DNA of 64,000 bases from Meghimatium bilineatum. Lineage: Eukaryota; Mollusca; Gastropoda; Stylommatophora; Philomycidae. Location of the stretch: NCBI GenBank assembly GCA_034231615.1, contig CM067299.1, positions 13,445,863 through 13,509,862 of the forward strand, given 5' to 3'. The notes under the pieces were generated by a model. The model was not told where the DNA came from. It searched no databases and worked only from the letters and a program-made list of their open reading frames with translations. Of this stretch, positions 30,091 to 56,879 are shown one piece after another. The translations under genes and the position numbers were made by a program. Each line of letters begins with the position of its first letter. Positions within the stretch are counted from its first letter, which is position 1.

Positions 30091-30382
30091 ATAATATTTC
30101 TTCAAGTTTTTGTGGACACCCTGAGAGTTCACGATTTAAGAACTGCTGATAGACAAATAGCTAAGATACGTACAGGTATTTTTGTCCGAGCTGAACAAGC
30201 CATATAGCAACTCTATGCATGCATAAAAGTAGAACATAATATTTCTTCAAGTCTTTGTGGACTCCCTGAGAGTTCACGATTTAAGAACTGCTGATAGACA
30301 AATAGCTAAGATACGAACAGGTATTTTTGACCGAGCTGAACAAGCCATATAGCAACTCTATGCATGCATAAAAGTAGTACAA
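30091..30382. repeat. Tandem duplication, 146-bp unit, 2 copies
   Basis: ATAATATTTCTTCAAG begins copies at 30,091 and 30,237; the copies differ at only a few positions. Each copy carries an open stretch reading RTADRQIAKIRTGIFV, so the unit may be a transposon piece, but I cannot name it. Confidence 0.92.
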
Positions 30383-30712
30383 AGTGTAGAATAAAATTAT
30401 ACTTGACTATATGGACAATAAAAATCATTCAACAGTTTGAAAGCTACTGAAGTGTGGAGTTCAAAACAAGTTTGTAAACTAATTCAAAAACATAAAAAGG
30501 AATGAAATGTAGTGTTCCCAGGGCTACATTTCACCTTTTAATTTTTGAGATAAGAATTTTGAACATCAGCAATGTGAACTAGACCATGATGATGATGAAA
30601 TAACTATAGGTTCTCTATATTTTGTGTACAATTTGGCATTGCTGTCCCACAACTACTACACACAAATAAAAGAAAATATTATTTGAAATATTTCTAATCT
30701 TGAACTAGTATA

Positions 30713-30869
30713 CCGCCGAAGACGGATGTGTCGGGCCATTGGCGCAAATAAAACGGTGACACAACGCATTTCCATTCTCTGGACTACATTCTGCTGGAAA
30801 TCTAGTAGGACATGTCCTGCTACAAGAGAATTCAGCAGGAGTTTGAGAATGTACACTGAAGAAGAAGAA
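30713..30869 (+). mobile_element. SINE-A copy with target-site duplication
   Basis: Full-length SINE-A flanked by GAACTAGTATA (30,702-30,712 and 30,870-30,880). Head CCGCCGAAGACGGATGTGTC, tail GAAGAAGAA. Confidence 0.93.
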
Positions 30870-31423
30870 GAACTAGTATATCTGATAAAAGGGCTAGTTA
30901 CCTGGAAATACAATGGTATGGGTGGTGACTATTTTGACACTTTTGATACATAATTGGTGCATGGTGGCCTATCATGGACTAGAGAAATTAACCCAAATCA
31001 AAGGCATGAAAATATCAAATGTGTCGGCCAACTGGAAAACAGAAATAAAAACAGAAATAAAAACAGAACATTTTGACACTAGAATATATTCAGAAAGGGT
31101 AGAATTGGTATAGAGGATTGGCATCATTGAATTCAGATAACCCCATATGCACCCTGTCCCTCTCAACAAATTGGCATGTCCCTGCTGAGATTACCATTAA
31201 TAGCCCATCGTTCAAATGATAATCCTAAGAGATCTATTAAAAAAATTTGGATCTAAACAAGATATTGTGAACTGGATTCAAAACCATAATCTCCTGAGCA
31301 CAAAGAGAACGACTTAAACATCATGCCAGGGAGAAATATGAGAAGAAAGTAAATGACAAGTGAATATGATATTCATAATGTTTGTCACTATCCACAGGAA
31401 TTATGAGCAACCTATTTTCTATG

Positions 31424-31740
31424 TTCAGTGGGGTGGTTTCTCAGAGCTTTCTATGTGCAGTGGGGTGGTTTCTCAGAGCTTTCTATGTGCAGTGGGGTGG
31501 TTTCTCAGAGCTTTCTATGTGCAGTAGGGTGGTTTCTCAGAGCTTTCTATGTGCAGTAGGGTGGTTTCTCAGAGCTTTCTATGTGCAGTAAAGTGATTTC
31601 TCAGTGCTTTCTTTGTGCAGTAGGGTGGTTTCTCAGAGCTTTCTATGTGCAGTGAGGTGATTTCTCAGTGCTTTCTATGTGCAGTAGGGTGGTTTCTCAG
31701 AGCTTTTTATGTGAGTGGGATGGTTTCTTAGAGCTTTCTT
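31424..31740. repeat. Minisatellite, 32-bp unit, about 10 copies, LINE-derived
   Basis: Unit CAGTGGGGTGGTTTCTCAGA plus GCTTTCTATGTG. Flanks (AATTATGAGCA on the left, GAGCTTTCTTTCATACC on the right) and the unit itself resemble the reverse complement of the LINE gamma segment at 63.23-63.35 kb (CTTCCTATGTGCAGTGATG, TGGTTTTTCTGAGCTTTC). Copies diverge toward the right. Confidence 0.92.
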
Positions 31741-31919
31741 TCATACCGTGGCGACTTTCACTAAATACCTTTTCATTTATGAACTGAACAATAATAAGGA
31801 CACAATACATACATTCATGAGATCTTCCAACAAAGCAAGCATGTAATCATGCAGCCCTGTAGACATATAGAGTGGTGGGGTTTTAGAAGTTACCCCTCCC
31901 AGGTAGTAAATGATATGGA

Positions 31920-32592
31920 TAAAGCGGGGAAGAACATAGGTATAACAAGTGTATACATCATCTTGTCCACATCTTTCAAGATCAAAATGAATGATATAGT
32001 ATTAAAACAGGTCCACCAATTCAAATATTTAGGTACAATGATTAGAGCAGATGGAAGAAGTTCAACAGAAATAAGATGCAAAATAAGGAAGGTAAAAACT
32101 ACATTCAGAAAAATGATAAATATATAGTGTAATATGACATTGTCATTAGAGGTGAGAAAGAGAGTTCTGCAGTGCTATATAACTCCTATACTAACATACA
32201 GAAGCGAGTCTTGGACAATAAACAAACTGAAAAGTTGGAAATTAGAAGCAACAGAGATGTGGTTCTATAGAAGAATGCTGAGAATACCATGGACTGCCAG
32301 AAAAACTAATGTGGAAGTGTTGAAAGAGTCAAATGCGAAAAGTACTTTAATCAATAATATAAGAAAAAGACAAACTTCATATTTTTGGCCACTTCATGAG
32401 ACAGGCTTGGAGAATATAGTCACAACAGGCAAGATTGAAAGCAACAGAGACAGAGGGCGACAACGTGAGAAAATATTAGACCGTTTGACAACCTGGCATG
32501 CCAGGGAAACAACAATGATCTTGATATACAATACTTTAGACAGAGAGCTGTGGAGAACCATGATCGCTTATGACATCCAGCATGACATCTGA
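31920..32592 (+). mobile_element. LINE beta 3' end
   Basis: The + strand reads VHQFKYLGTMIRADGRSSTE, then VRKRVLQCYITPILTYRSES, MWFYRRMLRIPWTARKTN, TGKIESNRDRGRQREKILD and a stop at 32,590. The last 152 codons are still open, so this copy is younger than the one at 22 kb. One break separates the two readable parts. Confidence 0.9.
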
Positions 32593-32744
32593 TGATGATG
32601 ATAGCATCTGAGGTGAATCTAACAGTTATGCGTTCCTGCCTCACAGCAAAAGTGGAGGACTAATAAGAAAATAATCATCACTTTGTTTTCAAGGCAATTT
32701 TGGTAACCTTTTTTCTCATTTCTCGGTATTAAGCAGGTCTGAGA

Positions 32745-32830
32745 GAGTGATTTTGACACCCTTCAAGCTCATTGTTTGAAGGAGAATGAGTGATTTTGAC
32801 ACCCTTCAAGCTCATTGTTTGAAGGAGGAT
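32745..32830. repeat. Tandem duplication, 43-bp unit, 2 copies
   Basis: GAGTGATTTTGACACCC begins copies at 32,745 and 32,788, nearly identical. Confidence 0.92.
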
Positions 32831-32950
32831 GTCATCTCTTTGCACTACACCTCTGGGGAAGAGCTCACAAATTCCCCATTTTTAAGATTGTATCACTATA
32901 GCACTAGTAAATAGTGTTCTTCCTAAACAAAATCTTCTGAAAAACAGTGA

Positions 32951-33060
32951 AGAGCAATATTCACTGTAATCTGTCTGAACCTATGAAAGAGCAATATTCA
33001 CTGTAATCTGTGTGAACCTATAAAAGAGCAATATTCACTGTAATCTGTGTGAACCTATAA
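32951..33060. repeat. Minisatellite, 37-bp unit, 3 copies
   Basis: AGAGCAATATTCACTG begins copies at 32,951, 32,988 and 33,025. Confidence 0.92.
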
Positions 33061-34250
33061 AAAAACCAAAAAAACCAGTGTAGGCTTGAATCCAGATTGT
33101 GATATCATGTATATAAAAGGAATTTTTTTAATATCCTCAGGGATTATTACTTGAGGCTATGGAGTCATGTACTTTGAGTGGTACTCTTGTCATGCAGCAT
33201 GCCATTTCATTTTGAGGGAGGAGGTACATGTGGAAAAGAATGAGTGGAATGAGTCAATCCTCTATACCATTTGAATTAATTTATAATTTTCTTGTCAAAT
33301 TTTTCTCTTTATATTGACAGAAACTATATTTGAACCACATAGACCTATTCTGTAAAGAACAACCATTTTAAATGTTTTAAAGGAACATTTTAAAAGAACA
33401 AGCAATGTTTTTACTCATTTTGGGTACAAAAGTACAGATTTGATATTAATTATTGAACCATGCAAAATAATACCAAATATAATATAAAGTTAAAAAAAAC
33501 TAGTTAGTGAACAGTAAACAAAACATGGATCCAGTCACAATTTGGCTACTTTATTTATTCGCTTAGGGATTATCTACATCAAAAGTGCACTTGATCTGTT
33601 TTTGTTCATATTATTATAAATAGTGGTAGAACTCCCACCTCTTTCTTCACTCTAGTTCCTAGTTTCACATGCTTAATGTTTCTGCATATATTGAACTCTG
33701 TATAAGATCTTATTACAAATGTCAATTCAATCTCGTTCTGTAGTCCTTCAAGTCTGATAATATTACATGTAATTGTCTGATAAATGTCATATGATATATT
33801 GTTATCATAAAATATCCTTTTATTATATTTAAATAGGAAATTTGAAGTTTAATTAACTTTTCTATACAATTTTTGAAGTTCAAATATTATAATTTTTCCA
33901 GAGGCAATAATTCCTTAGGGAATCAATTTATAATTTACTTAAAAAGTAATAGGCCTATGTTCAAATTTAATGATATTACAAAAATTATATTACGGAAAAG
34001 TTGTGAGGAATGAGCACTGTATTTTTAAAATGACTTAAAATAAGTAACATATGAAATAAAATAATAAAGCAAATAAATAAGTAAATTACATTATAGAATC
34101 TACTAAAAAAACAACACTAAAATTATCTTAATGTAGGAAAGTCTGGGTTTAAAAAAATGTGTAACGGCAAAGTTTTTTAAGGATAAAATCACATGTTGAA
34201 CCTCATTTTGCTTGAATAAATCATACTCTACACATGTGATACATAGATAT
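33061..34250. other. AT-rich stretch downstream of LRP2BP
   Basis: No coding or repeat signal recognised. A reverse-strand ATTAAA at 34,258-34,253, about 105 bp past the LRP2BP stop, is a candidate poly(A) signal for that gene. Confidence 0.45.
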
Positions 34251-34360
34251 AATTTAATGTTCAGGGTTATAGTAACTGGATTAAATCAAATTGCTGTGGG
34301 ATGATATTTGAAACTATCAACTGGTGTTATCTGGATCAAACTGAATACTTCTGGTTGATG

Positions 34361-50305
<15,945 letters not shown>

Positions 50306-50743
50306 TTCCACTGCAGCTATTGTAAAGATAAAGTGTAAAATTATACAAAGCAGTAATGGAACCATTTTTGATATTAATCTAAAACAGATGTGGCAATCCT
50401 TTTGGATCAATCATGAAATTCAGGATTGGTCATTGGGATTTGGGGGAGGGGGGCAAGCCTGCTAACAGAAGAACAAAGTGAGGTACTATGATCGCAGCCC
50501 AACCCCTCGTTGCGCCTTAAAATCTAACATGACTGCTCTTTCATTACCGCAAACTCCCTCATGTTCTGATAATAAATCCACAGAAGTCTGGGTAGATTTG
50601 AATAAACACCATGCTTATACCACTTATCTCTGACTCATCCATTAACATTTTTCTAAACATGGACTGCGAGTATGTCATTACTACAGCTCCCATTGCTGTT
50701 GTACCCGAAATTCATTTCAGTGCTCTTGCAACTGCTTCATGCA

Positions 50744-51053
50744 GGAGGTTGGTGCCATGTTAGCTCCATTCTCGCCCATGTGTTATCGGGGTCTGAAAGG
50801 GGAGCAAAGAATAGCAACACTGTTAACCTTCCATACATGCCGTATGAGGCGACTAAGGAGGTTATGGGATGGAGTTGGCTGTCCCACCCCATATAGGGCC
50901 AGTAACTTAAAGTCATACTGAAGTCGGATGTGTCAGACTGAAAGGCGCAGAAATCACAGCAATGCTGTAAACCATGACACAACGCATTCCGTTCACCGGA
51001 CTACATCCCGCTGATCTGTAGGAGTTTGAAAACGAACGCAGAAGAAGAAGAAG
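50744..51053 (+). mobile_element. SINE-B, longest copy
   Basis: About 310 bp: GGTTGGTGCCATGTTAGCTC, GTCTGAAAGGGGAGCAAAG, GGCGACTAAGGAGGTTATGG, GAAGTCGGATGTGTCAGAC, TGCTGTAAACCATGACAC, GGACTACATCCCGCTGATC and GAACGCAGAAGAAGAAGAAG. Confidence 0.92.
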
Positions 51054-52017
51054 GAGCTCCATTCTTCTCACCTACAGTTTTATCTCTAGCTCTAGAAGAA
51101 ATGCAAGATCCAGACTTTTTCCTAAGCACCACAGAATGGTTTGAGAAGTTTCCTACTCAGATATGTTATATGTGTGTAATACATGTTGCACTATTGTGTA
51201 TGCAGACATCCCATCACATGAAAGCTTGCAACCATTTGAAAGTATCTATTTTGACCTACTTTTTTACCACACAGTCCATATGTCTGCATAGCTTAAATAT
51301 GGTAAAAATAGGTAAAGAAGGTACTTATTTTAGATTTAGAAAATAGAGAAGTTTTATTTTATAAAATATTTTATAAAAAGACCCAATTAAAAAACACACA
51401 AATATCCCCCTGGGTACAAAATATTGTCATTTTCCTTATCGCCAAGTAAATTTCTTTTTCGTGTGTGAATGTATTAAAGAATTCATTTATTTTGAATACA
51501 GTTGCTTCCAGGAATGAAGTTTATAAAAAAACTAAAGTTTACACAAAACCAAAATTTCAGCACTCCTGTTCCAGCTATAAAAAAATCTCCCTGTATTTTC
51601 TTCAATATTTTTTCACATTAATGATAGCCCTAATATTTTAGCAAATATGATGATGATGAAATGATCCTTTAGTCATAAGCAGGTAGCTCATGACAGAATT
51701 GCTAAAAGATCTGAGATCCTCAGTTGAGTAACTGAGGTGACATCCAGACTCCAATAAGGTTTTTTGTCTTAGGCATGGTTGTAATAGAGGAGGGGGGGGG
51801 GTGTTTATGGATGTATGTCCAGAAGCGAGGCATTCTAGTGAGGGCAATATTTTAGGCCTATTTTAATATGAAAAATATTGAAGAAAATACGGGGAGAATT
51901 TTGATAGCCGAACATGAGTGCTGAAATTTTTGTTTTGTGTAAATGTTATTCCAGGAAGCAACTGTATTCAAAACAAATTAATGCTTTAATATATTCACCA
52001 AGTAAAGAAATTTATTT

Positions 52018-52295
52018 GATGATGATCTGACAATTAACTAACTATTATCCGCCGAAGACGGATTTGTCGGGTCATTGGCGCAAATAAAACGGCGACACAA
52101 CGCATTTCCATTCTCTGGACTACATCCTGCTGGAAATCTAATAGGACCATGGTCCTGCTACAAGAGAGATCCAACGGGAGTTTGAGAATGAACGCTGAAG
52201 AAGAAGAAGACTAACTATTAAATAAAGTAATTTTATAAACATTTTAAGCTCATTATCCACTGAATCTTGGGATAATTTTCACAGCTGACCATATC
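52018..52295 (+). mobile_element. LINE epsilon 3' end, short insertion split by SINE-A
   Basis: GATGATCTGACAATTAACTA, then (after the SINE) ATAAAGTAATTTTATAAAC, ACTGAATCTTGGGATAATTT and CACAGCTGAC, match the 3' end of LINE epsilon at 48,715-48,825. Confidence 0.82.
52048..52209 (+). mobile_element. SINE-A copy with target-site duplication
   Basis: Full-length, flanked by ACTAACTATTA (52,037-52,047 and 52,210-52,220). The paralogous LINE epsilon 3' end at 48.7 kb has one ACTAACTAT and no insert, so this is a filled site. Confidence 0.95.
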
Positions 52296-52689
52296 CTTCA
52301 GGCAATATTTTGTACTCAGGGGGATATTTTTATGTTTTTAAATTGGGTCTTTTTATAAAATATTTTATAAAATAAAACTGGAGTATCCCTGGATTATCAC
52401 ATCCTGTCAGTAGTGCAGAATATTGCATACAATTCTGGGCAAACTATTTTATTTGTCTGTCATATGTGTTCCCCCATCTGCACATCAAGCATTCCCCACC
52501 ATCTAGGAGCCTGCATAAAGATGTAATGTCCACTAGCTGGTCTGCATATCTTTGTATATGGAAAGAAGGATTTAGGATTTGAATATAGGCCAAAGTGTTA
52601 CTGATGTTTATTAAGTAGTTATATAGAACACATGACAAATATATTAATTTTGCAGCAAATATACAGACTTTCCGGTTATCAAGAACCAC

Positions 52690-52975
52690 TTTTGTCAGTG
52701 GTGATATGGCTTACACTTGTTTGGTTTAAACATGTAACAAAACATGACCCACTTTTAAAAACTATTTTGCAAGGAACTGTCAATGGTGGAAGGCAATGAG
52801 GCAAATAAAGAAAATCCTGGATTGATAACATCAAGCATTGGTCTGGGCTGTTTTTTTTACACATCTCCGAATGTCTGAGGCCAGAGGTGTTTGAAGTCTT
52901 TTTGTGCTGATAATCTCCAGAGTGGCACCCCTATGACCCTAGCAGGTTATAAGTCTTATTATTATTATCTTTGTC
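52690..52975 (+). mobile_element. LINE alpha 3' end
   Basis: In broken frames: WHVTKHDPLLKTILQGTVNG, then KSWIDNIKHWSGL and a SPEWHPYDPSRL ending, followed by GTTATAAGTC(TTATTATTATTA). This is the LINE alpha C-terminus and its (ATT)n end. Confidence 0.85.
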
Positions 52976-53313
52976 ATTCATCACTGGGATTATTATATAG
53001 CAGAAAAAAAACTAGTTAATTAAGACAGGGTTTGCATTGACAACTTTTTCACAGGTGACAGACTATTAGTACGGTATATCCTTAAACTTTCCATAGTTGC
53101 CTCCTACAACATGTCTGGAAAGAAGACAATGACCCTATTGATTCCACCCTGAACTAAACATCCAGGCCTTGGTAGCATAGCAATTAATAAATATATAAAT
53201 AAGGTCATTATTTTGTTATAAATATACTTTAAAATGTGAAATTAAGATGGTGGACATAATATTAATAGTGATACTAGAATTTGGAAGATATTTTAAGGGA
53301 CATGTTCTGCTAG

Positions 53314-53481
53314 AAGCAGGTTCTGAACACAGTGGTTGTTTTCTTCTTTGATCAGTTTCCCATGCTCAGAAACAAGAAGGTGGGATGCTTCTATGAATTA
53401 AGTCGTAGCAAATGGTTCTCACGGTTGCCCCACTCACAGCTTCACCTTGAGAACAGCGGTTTTGAGAGAATGGTCATATAA
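53314..53481 (+). other. Unassigned open frame with protein-like sequence
   Basis: The frame ends TAA at 53,479 and includes FDQFPMLRNKKVGCFYELSR, then SKWFSRLPHSQLHLENSGF. A TCTTCTTTGATCAG acceptor-like site lies at 53,341-53,354. The composition is protein-like and there is no start nearby, so it could be an internal or terminal exon, or unknown transposon coding. I cannot name it. Confidence 0.35.
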
Positions 53482-53554
53482 AGAGTGCCAGGGACCCAAT
53501 TTGTTTGAATACATATTTAATACAGCAAGTGAACTTGCCCAGAATTATGAAGAA

Positions 53555-53640
53555 TGTATTCATTCATTCATTGGTACCATGCCTTCCGGCGTAGGCGATC
53601 ATGTCTCTCCACATTCCTCTGTTAAAGAAGACTGTGTTTT
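53555..53640 (-). mobile_element. LINE beta extreme 3' end
   Basis: ATTCATTCATTGGTACCATG and GGCGTAGGCGATCATG, then CTCCAC match the end of LINE beta at 22,016-22,070 (reverse orientation), including the short tetranucleotide tail. Confidence 0.7.
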
Positions 53641-54556
53641 GACTTGATTTTTCATACTTGGGATGTACAATGGTGGTTTCCCCTTGCCTTCTACTGACCT
53701 GTGGCTAATAATAGCTTATCCCACTAGGCAGCAGGGTTAAACTGGTTAGAACAACTCAGTTGGCATGCTGTGTCATATGATGTCACTGCTGTATTATTTC
53801 CATAAACAGACTAGAAACATTGATGAATATTCCTGCACAAACACATTGCTGCATATTTTCACAGAAATTAAACAATCAATAATCCACATCAAGAATGGAA
53901 CGCACGAACAGCACAATTCATATAACAATATATATGAAAATAATGGCGCGAACGGGAGACGATAAAAATACCGCCACTCCTGTCGCTATCTTAATGTGAA
54001 TGAAGAATGTATAGTCCAGAAAAAAGTGCGCTTTGGAAATAACTGTTATATATATACAGAAGAATCATTCCATTCAGTCTATATTATATATTAGACTTTT
54101 CCTAAATTATTGAATACATTTACATTTTTAAAATTATTTTATGTGAAAATGATGTAGGTATATACATAAAACGTATGTGAAGTGTGAGAAAATGAATGTG
54201 TTTTCTTTGTGTGCTATTCAATAAACGATTTTTCTTCTGAAAAAAATGGCAAACTACAGGAGTAATGTGCCTAGCCTAGTAATTCTAATTTGGATAGGCC
54301 ATATTCTTATTTCAAAAACGAAAATTAAGGCGAGCAAAAGTCATCACGTCGCTACCGCCATTGTTGTTGAAAAGCCAGAGTTAATAACAGCAACAGGGGA
54401 AGAGGGCGCCCAAGACGACGATGGTGCAGTGATATATCAGATTGCTTAAACATGTCTCTAACTGCGGCAGGTCAACTCGCCCATAATCGCGGAGTGCTCT
54501 GAGAATTGAGAATCCATAAGGAAGGCCATGTTCTGGAAAGAATATGTCACATGATA

Positions 54557-54755
54557 AGTAAATTAAACAGGTTACTAAAACACTTACCTTGCCTATTAAT
54601 AAAAAATAGATTTAAAAAAAGTATATATAAAAAAACATACAATAAAACTAAACAGGACAATTTAATTTTATTGTATGTTTTTTATATATACTTTTTTAAA
54701 TATATTTTTTATTAATAGGCAAGGTAAGTGTTTTAGTAACTTGTTTAATTTACTT
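54557..54755. repeat. Near-perfect inverted repeat, arms about 90 bp, 18-bp loop
   Basis: Left arm 54,557-54,647, loop 54,648-54,665, right arm 54,666-54,755. TTACTAAAACACTTACCTTG, CCTATTAATAAAAAAT and ACATACAATAAAA in the left arm pair with AAGGTAAGTGTTTTAGTAA, ATTTTTTATTAATAGG and TTTTATTGTATGT in the right, with only a few mismatches. A 15-16-bp direct repeat ATATGTCACATGATAA lies on both sides (about 54,543 and 54,838). Confidence 0.92.
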
Positions 54756-55276
54756 TGCTTGACTATTATTTTGTTCATTAGGTTACTGCGGCACCATCCA
54801 CTTTGTCGGACACCCTCTGACCATTTGGTTATTTATATATGTCACATGATAATGATATATCAAACATTATACATCAAACTTACCCATGCTATTAAAAGTG
54901 TACTATTCCCTCTAAAATTTATAAATCTGCCAGTTTTCTATGTTTGTTTATCGATATTACCAGACCAATTCAATTTGTGCTAATTTATAAACATTGTGTA
55001 TTCTTAGTTTTTGATAGTTCTTTCCCCTATATCTAGATGCGTTGCCATGCCATCTGATCATAAAAAGTAGGAACTTGGAACGAAATTCGAAGTTGGTAGA
55101 AAATTGTAATACAAAATATAACATTTCAGATATCTAGACTTCATAATGTGTAGTTAACTAATTTAGACAGATAATAAATGACGCCGTATATTCAAAAGAT
55201 TTTGCACATCTGTTGACTTTGATATGAAGAATTTAGAACACAGTCTTTTTTTCTCTCTCACAACTGATATATACAA

Positions 55277-55390
55277 AATATGAATTGATGCTGTTGGTAG
55301 CGTATCCTATTCAGGACGTAGCTACCAATCCAGCATGTTTTGGCTGTAGTGATTTTTTTAAATTCTCCAGTCATGCATGTATCACTTCTA
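55277..55390 (-). mobile_element. SINE-C 3' part, reverse
   Basis: TTGGTAGCGTATCCTATTCA and AGCTACCAATCCAGCATG are the reverse complement of the SINE-C tail at 13.28-13.33 kb. Confidence 0.65.
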
Positions 55391-55924
55391 TGATTTCCTG
55401 AAAAAAACCCACATTAATAATGATGGAAAAGTACTAATCTATTTCAATAAAATGGTATCTCTATATAGATGTGTCATCAATTGCAGTTCCTACCTCTTAT
55501 AGTATCTCAAGAAACAGCTTAAGTAAGTTTTACTTATCAAAGTCTATAGATGCATTCGACCTGAATGTGTCTGCCTTCTCATTATACCGGACATTTGCAT
55601 GTCATTTACAGTAAATTCCATAGAATACCCGTAAGGTTTGAGTTAGATATAAATAATAGTATTTTCGTCTGGTAACGTCACCATTTATGCATTTATTTAT
55701 GGCACACAGAAACTTATCTTAACAAAATAATATGTGGGGGAACCAATAGCGACCTACAACAAACCGATCTATGCATGACGAACATCGGACGGGATGGAGA
55801 CTAATTTATTACAGAAGAAGCATTTCTTGTAAAGATTTTTTAGTCCGATATGCTTATTAATGTTAATTTGTAAAATTATTTTTTTTTATCAAACTCTTAC
55901 TTGTACCTTTTCCGTATAAGTGTT
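55391..55924. other. Stretch without a supported gene
   Basis: AT-rich; no repeat family, tandem array or exon recognised. Confidence 0.35.
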
Positions 55925-56045
55925 GGCGGGTTCCGAAAGGGGATCAAAGAATAGAGTGATTGTAATGCATGCCGTAAGAAGCAACTACGGAGCTTTGAGG
56001 GTGTAGTTAGTTGTCTTATCCAATAAAACGAGGATGGGGAACCTT
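55925..56045 (+). mobile_element. SINE-B head fragment
   Basis: GTTCCGAAAGGGGATCAAAG, ATGCATGCCGTAAGAAGC and ACTACGGAGCTTTGAGGG follow the SINE-B head. Confidence 0.65.
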
Positions 56046-56097
56046 TCTTTTGGCATGAAGAATGCAACAGAGGCTGGACTAAAGTTAACAAAATTTA

Positions 56098-56400
56098 GGA
56101 TTTTGTAAATCAAGTGTGGAAGAGGAGAACAAAGGAAATCCTGGATTGATAATATCAAGGAATGTACTGGGCATGATTTTTTTTTACACATCTCCGAGTG
56201 TCCGATAGAGGTGTTTCAATGGTTTTGTGTGTGCTTATTCGCCAGTGTTGCACCTCTACGATCCTGATGCCTCCAGTGTGGTACCACTACTGCCCTGACG
56301 TCTCCAGTGTGGTACCCCTACTACCCTGACGTCTCCAGTGTGGTACCAATTCTACCCTGACGAGTTATGAGTATTATTATTGTTATAAATTTAGGATCTT
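56098..56400 (+). mobile_element. LINE alpha 3' end with tandemly multiplied terminus
   Basis: KCGRGEQRKSWIDNIKE and HISECP lead into a normal LINE alpha end, but the last segment is present three times (see next entry) before ATGAGTATTATTATTG. Confidence 0.85.
56268..56372. repeat. Tandem repeat, 31-bp unit, 3 copies, in LINE alpha terminus
   Basis: CTCCAGTGTGGTACC plus CTACTACCCTGACGT repeats three times. The single-copy version (CTCCAGAGTGGCACCCC, TATGACCCTAG) is the LINE alpha end at 52.9 kb. Confidence 0.9.
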
Positions 56401-56879
56401 GTTTCATAGCAGCATCAATTCATATACGGTGAATCGTAGTAATTATGCACATGTCGTAGGAGGAGGCGGGACAACTTGCCAGATACCGCGCGGATTTCAG
56501 GGATTTATAAGGAAGTCTACGTTCTGGAAAGAATGGGTTACATGGCAACAACAACATAATAACATAAATAATAACCATCTTGTTGTGGTTGGATAGGTGC
56601 AGTGCTCCGTGTTCATAGTTAAAACGATATTGAAATTCAACTAGGCTCCTATAGATATTATTCCCTTTGCGCGTGCCACGATATATGTATACGTACATCA
56701 TTATGAAAGGCATCACGACAAAAATAACGAACCCTTCTGACCAGCAAATGCTAAAATCGTGTATAAATCATTCAGTAATGGCAGATGTTAAGAATTGACT
56801 ACTTAGTGTCAATATGCTACCACTGACTATAGGTGCAAAAGGCCATATAAATATCCCCAAACACAGTAATGAGGTATTA

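Larger units (their letters stand above)
51350..52379. mobile_element. Long inverted-repeat element with nested insertions
   Basis: The left arm (51,350 to about 51,645) pairs with the right arm (about 51,838 to 52,379). Shared phrases, left then reversed right: AGTTTTATTTTATAAAATAT, TATCCCCCTG then GTACAAAATATTG, TTTGAATACAGTTGCTTCC, AAATTTCAGCACTC and GTATTTTCTTCAATATTTTT. The right arm is interrupted by a LINE epsilon 3' end (about 52,018-52,295) that is itself interrupted by SINE-A. No transposase is seen between the arms and no clear target duplication. Confidence 0.8.
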
